64,000 nucleotides of DNA from JADGGM01 sp025449955 (GTDB taxonomy: Bacteria > Gemmatimonadota > Gemmatimonadetes > Gemmatimonadales > Gemmatimonadaceae): assembly GCA_036554285.1 (NCBI GenBank), contig DATBNO010000016.1, positions 124,001 to 188,000 on the forward strand, written 5' to 3'. A program made the translations under genes and the position numbers. Shown piece by piece: positions 61,453 through 64,000 of the stretch; the first letter of the stretch is position 1; each line of letters opens with the position of its first letter. The notes below the pieces were generated by a model. That model saw only the letters and a list, made by a program, of their open reading frames with translations, did no database searches and was not told where the DNA came from.

Positions 61453-61833
61453 TCAGCGTTTCTCTCGCAGGTATGCGTCGGTCTGGTCGAGCCAGTCTTG
61501 GCGCGGCGGCGAGAACACGTCGAGGTCGAGCGTATCCTCCAACGCTTCTGCTTTGTGCGGCAAGTTGGATGGGATGTAGAGGATTTCGCCTGCCGCGACC
61601 ACGAGCTCACGCTCGCCCGACTCGCCGAGCCAGAACTTGAGCGCGCCTTCCAGGATGTAGGTGAGCTGTTCGTTGTCGTGCGAATGCTTGGGCACGATCG
61701 CGCCCTTCTTGAGGTACACGTGCGCGATCATCATCCGCTCTCCCGTCACCAGGCGCCGCTCGAGCGTATCGGACACGCGTTCTTTGGGCATTTTGTCCCA
61801 GCGGTACCACTTGGCCTTGCCCGCGTCGTTCAC
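61453..61833 (-). CDS. Small cupin-domain protein
   Basis: The 126-residue protein is a single cupin barrel: HVYLKKGAIVPKHSHDNEQ holds the first metal-ligand set (His, His, Glu) and IPSNLPHKAEAL the second His. GTG 61833 was chosen because GGAG lies seven bases upstream. The gene ends one base before the atypical SDR start, so they form an operon and may act on one metabolite, as in ectoine or sugar-lactone chemistry; the substrate is unknown. Confidence 0.85.
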   Translation of the reverse strand: MNDAGKAKWYRWDKMPKERVSDTLERRLVTGERMMIAHVYLKKGAIVPKHSHDNEQLTYILEGALKFWLGESGERELVVAAGEILYIPSNLPHKAEALEDTLDLDVFSPPRQDWLDQTDAYLREKR

Positions 61834-62092
61834 GTTGGATCTCCGTGGAATGGTGGTGGGTCGAGTGCGCCCGGGAGAGATAGCGAACGGCGCGGTCAGG
61901 CGCGAGCACGGCGCGAGCACGGCGCGGGAGGGGCAGCCCCTTTCCGGTACATCAAAGAATCGTTGCCTACTTTGTAGGTACGAATTGTCGGATGGGCCCG
62001 GAATCCCATCCCGTCAATCCTGTCTCGCGGCGCCGCCGGCCGAGATTAGATTGAGCAGGTCCGATCGGCTTTCCCACTGGCCCGGAGGGAGT

Positions 62093-62338
62093 ATGGGGTT
62101 CGGCGGATTCGGCATTGAAAAACTGCTCCTCATCTTCATCATCGTCCTGCTCGTCTTCGGCGCCAAGCGCATCCCCGATATCGCGGGATCCATGGGGAAG
62201 GGGATTCGCGAGTTCAAGAAGAGCATCAACGAACTGCAATCCGGCACGCTCGAAGACAACGTGCGGAGTCCCAGCGAGACGGCACGACCCGTGGAGCACA
62301 GCGCTGAGCCGCAGCGCGAGGTCAAGCGGTTGATGTGA
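62093..62338 (+). CDS. tatA: Sec-independent translocase subunit TatA
   Basis: An 81-residue protein: short N-terminus, one membrane helix (about 7-22) with FGAKRIPDIAGSMGKGIREF, the TatA/E hinge and amphipathic helix. Length and lack of a long tail fit TatA rather than TatB. GGAGGGAG lies directly before the ATG. No tatC is in the window. It would serve Tat substrates such as the D-aminoacylase-like protein here. Confidence 0.93.
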   Translation: MGFGGFGIEKLLLIFIIVLLVFGAKRIPDIAGSMGKGIREFKKSINELQSGTLEDNVRSPSETARPVEHSAEPQREVKRLM

Positions 62339-62339
62339 C

Positions 62340-63395
62340 GTGATCAGCCGACTGCAGCGTCTCTTTTCAGATGACGCGGCCGACGTTCGCGGCCGCGTCA
62401 TCGGCATCTATGCCCTGTTGGTCGCCTTCAACGTCGCGGGGTGGATCTGGGCGCTTACCGCGTTTCATTCCTATCCGTTGCTCCTCGGCACGGCGTTGCT
62501 GGCGTACGGATTCGGATTGCGCCACGCGATCGATGCCGATCACATCGCCGCCATCGACAACGTGACGCGAAAGCTCATGAACGATGGCAAGAAGCCGCTC
62601 ACGGTCGGGCTCTTCTTTTCGCTTGGCCATTCGACCGTGGTCGTGCTCGCGTCGGTGGCGATCGCCGTTACGGCGATGGCGCTCCAGACGCGCCTCACAT
62701 CACTGCACGCCGTAGGAAGCATCATCGGCACTGTGGTGTCGGCGTTGTTTCTGCTCGCGATCGCGGTGATGAACCTGTTCATCCTCGTCGGCGTGTGGCG
62801 CGTGTTTCATCGCGTGCGGACGGGCGGATCGTTCGTCGCCGAAGATCTGGACACGCTGCTCGCCGGGCGCGGTTTGATCGCGCGCGTGTTTCGTCCGCTG
62901 TTCGGCATGGTGCGGCGCAGCTGGCACATGTATCCGCTCGGGCTGCTCTTCGGCCTCGGGTTCGACACGGCCACCGAGATCGGTCTGTTAGGCATCTCGG
63001 CCGCCGAGGCGTCGAAGGGGATGCCGATCTGGTCGATCCTCGTGTTCCCGGCGCTGTTCACCGCCGGGATGTGCCTGGTGGATACCACGGACAGCATCGT
63101 GATGTTGGGCGCGTACGGCTGGGCGTTCGTCAAGCCGGTTCGCAAGCTGTACTACAACCTCACGATCACGTTCGTGTCGGTCGTGGTGGCGTTGTTGGTG
63201 GGCGGCATCGAAGCGTTAGGCCTGATCGGCCGGCGTTTCGCGCTCGACGGCGCGTTCTGGCGCGCCGTCGGAGCGCTCAACGACAACTTCGGTGCGCTCG
63301 GCTACGTCATCGTGCTCGTGTTCGTGGTCAGTTGGGCGGGTTCGGTGCTGCTGTACCGCCTCAAACGTTACGACGAGCTCGAGCCGAGTTCCTAA
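62340..63395 (+). CDS. NixA/HoxN-type nickel/cobalt permease
   Basis: A 351-residue protein with about eight membrane helices and the NiCoT signatures RHAIDADHIAAIDN (61-74), FFSLGHSTVV and LGFDTATEI. It imports Ni2+ or Co2+ with high affinity. GTG start one base after the tatA stop; coupling likely. No urease or hydrogenase genes are in the window. Confidence 0.92.
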   Translation: MISRLQRLFSDDAADVRGRVIGIYALLVAFNVAGWIWALTAFHSYPLLLGTALLAYGFGLRHAIDADHIAAIDNVTRKLMNDGKKPLTVGLFFSLGHSTVVVLASVAIAVTAMALQTRLTSLHAVGSIIGTVVSALFLLAIAVMNLFILVGVWRVFHRVRTGGSFVAEDLDTLLAGRGLIARVFRPLFGMVRRSWHMYPLGLLFGLGFDTATEIGLLGISAAEASKGMPIWSILVFPALFTAGMCLVDTTDSIVMLGAYGWAFVKPVRKLYYNLTITFVSVVVALLVGGIEALGLIGRRFALDGAFWRAVGALNDNFGALGYVIVLVFVVSWAGSVLLYRLKRYDELEPSS

Positions 63396-63420
63396 CGCAA
63401 TACCCCGCTGGCGTCCCGGC

Positions 63421-64000
63421 TCAGGTGCCGAGGATGAGCAGCGTGAACGAATCGGGCAGCATCGGGGGCCGGCGACGCGGATTCGCCGCCGTCGATTCGG
63501 CCGGCGGCGGGCCGAACTTGGCCGACACCGTGAACACGCGATGCGTGTGTCCGTCGATCTCCATCGTCCGCGCGCCGCGCATCGTGGTGTCGGTTTCCGC
63601 CACGCTGAACTTGTCGGGCGAGTCCTCGTGAATCACGGTGATCGTGCCGTCGCCGGTCGACGCGAATGCATTGCCGCTCCCCGCATCGTAGCGCGTCGCA
63701 TCCACGCCGGCGCCGATGGGCAGCGTGGTGATCAATGTGCCCGCCTTGGCGTCGGAGATCGCCATCACTTTCGTGCGGCATCCACTGAATAGAATGTGAT
63801 GTGCACGATCGATGGCGAGGCCCGTGGCGCCCTTGCACGATCCGAGCGGCCACTTGCGCGTCATCTTCATCGTCTTCGCATCGATCTCGGCGACCTCGCC
63901 GTCTTCCTCGAGATTCACGTACACCTTGCCGGCGCCGTCGCTCACGCCGAACTCGGGACCCGCGCCCAAATCGATGGTGCCGACGCGCTTGCCCGACTTG
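63421..64000 (-). CDS. YncE-like beta-propeller protein (5' end off window)
   Basis: Partial: about 193 residues from the C-terminal part are visible and the start lies beyond the right edge. Repeats with GKVYVNLEEDGEVAEID, GLAIDRAHHILFSGC and GSGNAFASTGDG are propeller blades of the YncE/lactonase type, usually periplasmic. The natural C-terminus is Leu-rich (FTLLILGT). Converges with the nickel permease gene. Confidence 0.8.
   Translation of the reverse strand, partial: KSGKRVGTIDLGAGPEFGVSDGAGKVYVNLEEDGEVAEIDAKTMKMTRKWPLGSCKGATGLAIDRAHHILFSGCRTKVMAISDAKAGTLITTLPIGAGVDATRYDAGSGNAFASTGDGTITVIHEDSPDKFSVAETDTTMRGARTMEIDGHTHRVFTVSAKFGPPPAESTAANPRRRPPMLPDSFTLLILGT

Larger units (their letters stand above)
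1501..63398. repeat. Dispersed heptamer GTTAGGC / GCCTAAC
   Basis: The heptamer recurs in most genes, often as CGTTAGGCG or CGCCTAACG. Examples are 1501, 4789, 8626, 10380, 12768, 13357, 19108, 25109, 32613, 40273, 45280, 48092, 53150, 57678 and 63213. In coding sequence it usually reads as TTA-GGC (Leu-Gly) on the sense strand or CCT-AAC (Pro-Asn). It also supplies TAG stops, for example at 27643 and 35533. Confidence 0.9.

Noticed and set aside
1501..63398. TTAGGC resembles the nematode telomere repeat
   Set aside because: Copies are single, dispersed and inside genes, not in tandem at an end.

Overview
The window looks like a chromosome segment from a high-GC, Gram-negative soil bacterium, most likely a member of the Gemmatimonadota (inference). 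The reasons are the very GC-rich coding sequence, a SusC/SusD-type outer-membrane pair in a high-GC genome, an ADOP-type FtsX permease, a CBM9/DUF5916-type outer-membrane protein, two DinB-like proteins, DUF4142- and DUF481-type proteins and many lipoproteins. I saw no rRNA, tRNA, CRISPR array, transposase or phage gene. A heptamer, GTTAGGC (GCCTAAC on the other strand), recurs roughly 90-100 times by eye. It lies in most genes and is the most striking whole-window signal.

Left part (1-7471), all on the minus strand: a membrane module (NfeD-like plus flotillin/SPFH protein), a cNMP-binding/glutaredoxin-like/thioredoxin-reductase-like fusion, and then a stressosome-type cassette of RsbR, RsbS, RsbT, an ATPase-PP2C (RsbX/SpoIIE-like) protein and a histidine kinase cut by the window edge. 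RsbR and RsbS carry the STAS phospho-switch residues, RsbT is the kinase, and the PP2C is the likely reset phosphatase. The histidine kinase starts with a degenerate RsbT-like domain and may link the switch to a two-component pathway.

7687-15239, plus strand: secreted M28 peptidase, MetX-like alpha/beta hydrolase, Tat/lipoprotein D-aminoacylase, then two translationally coupled genes (HEAT-like protein and HD-GYP protein) that seem to share a related N-terminal domain. 15261-22967: a serine beta-lactamase-like protein, an MFS exporter and isochorismatase-like hydrolase on the minus strand, a membrane Ser/Thr kinase, a ferric-reductase-like heme protein, a 5'-truncated methyltransferase and another MFS transporter.

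23081-27643: a respiratory periplasmic oxidation operon (outer-membrane-like protein, PQQ dehydrogenase, two c-type cytochromes) followed by an SDR. 27650-33552, minus strand: a duplicated-domain lipoprotein with a Met-rich insert, then SusD and SusC, with a clear intrinsic terminator behind SusD and a plausible promoter ahead of SusC. 33854-42184: secreted esterase, DinB proteins, a YdjM-like membrane protein preceded by a possible 38-residue membrane peptide, a large CBM9/DUF5916 outer-membrane protein, and a LytS/LytR-type two-component pair.

42210-51772: subtilisin-like lipoprotein, small lipoprotein, DUF4142 protein, M1 aminopeptidase, ACMSD-like amidohydrolase, an hmuTUV-type heme import operon and a GNAT acetyltransferase. 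Two intergenic palindromic elements (44581-44724 and 45395-45566) lie here. 51855-64000: ADOP permease, MscL with a zinc-ribbon tail, FTR1-type iron permease, MarR-GNAT fusion with a two-site operator candidate, SDR, MsrA, DUF481 protein, unknown secreted protein, an atypical SDR plus cupin, TatA, a NixA-type nickel/cobalt transporter, and a beta-propeller protein cut by the right edge.
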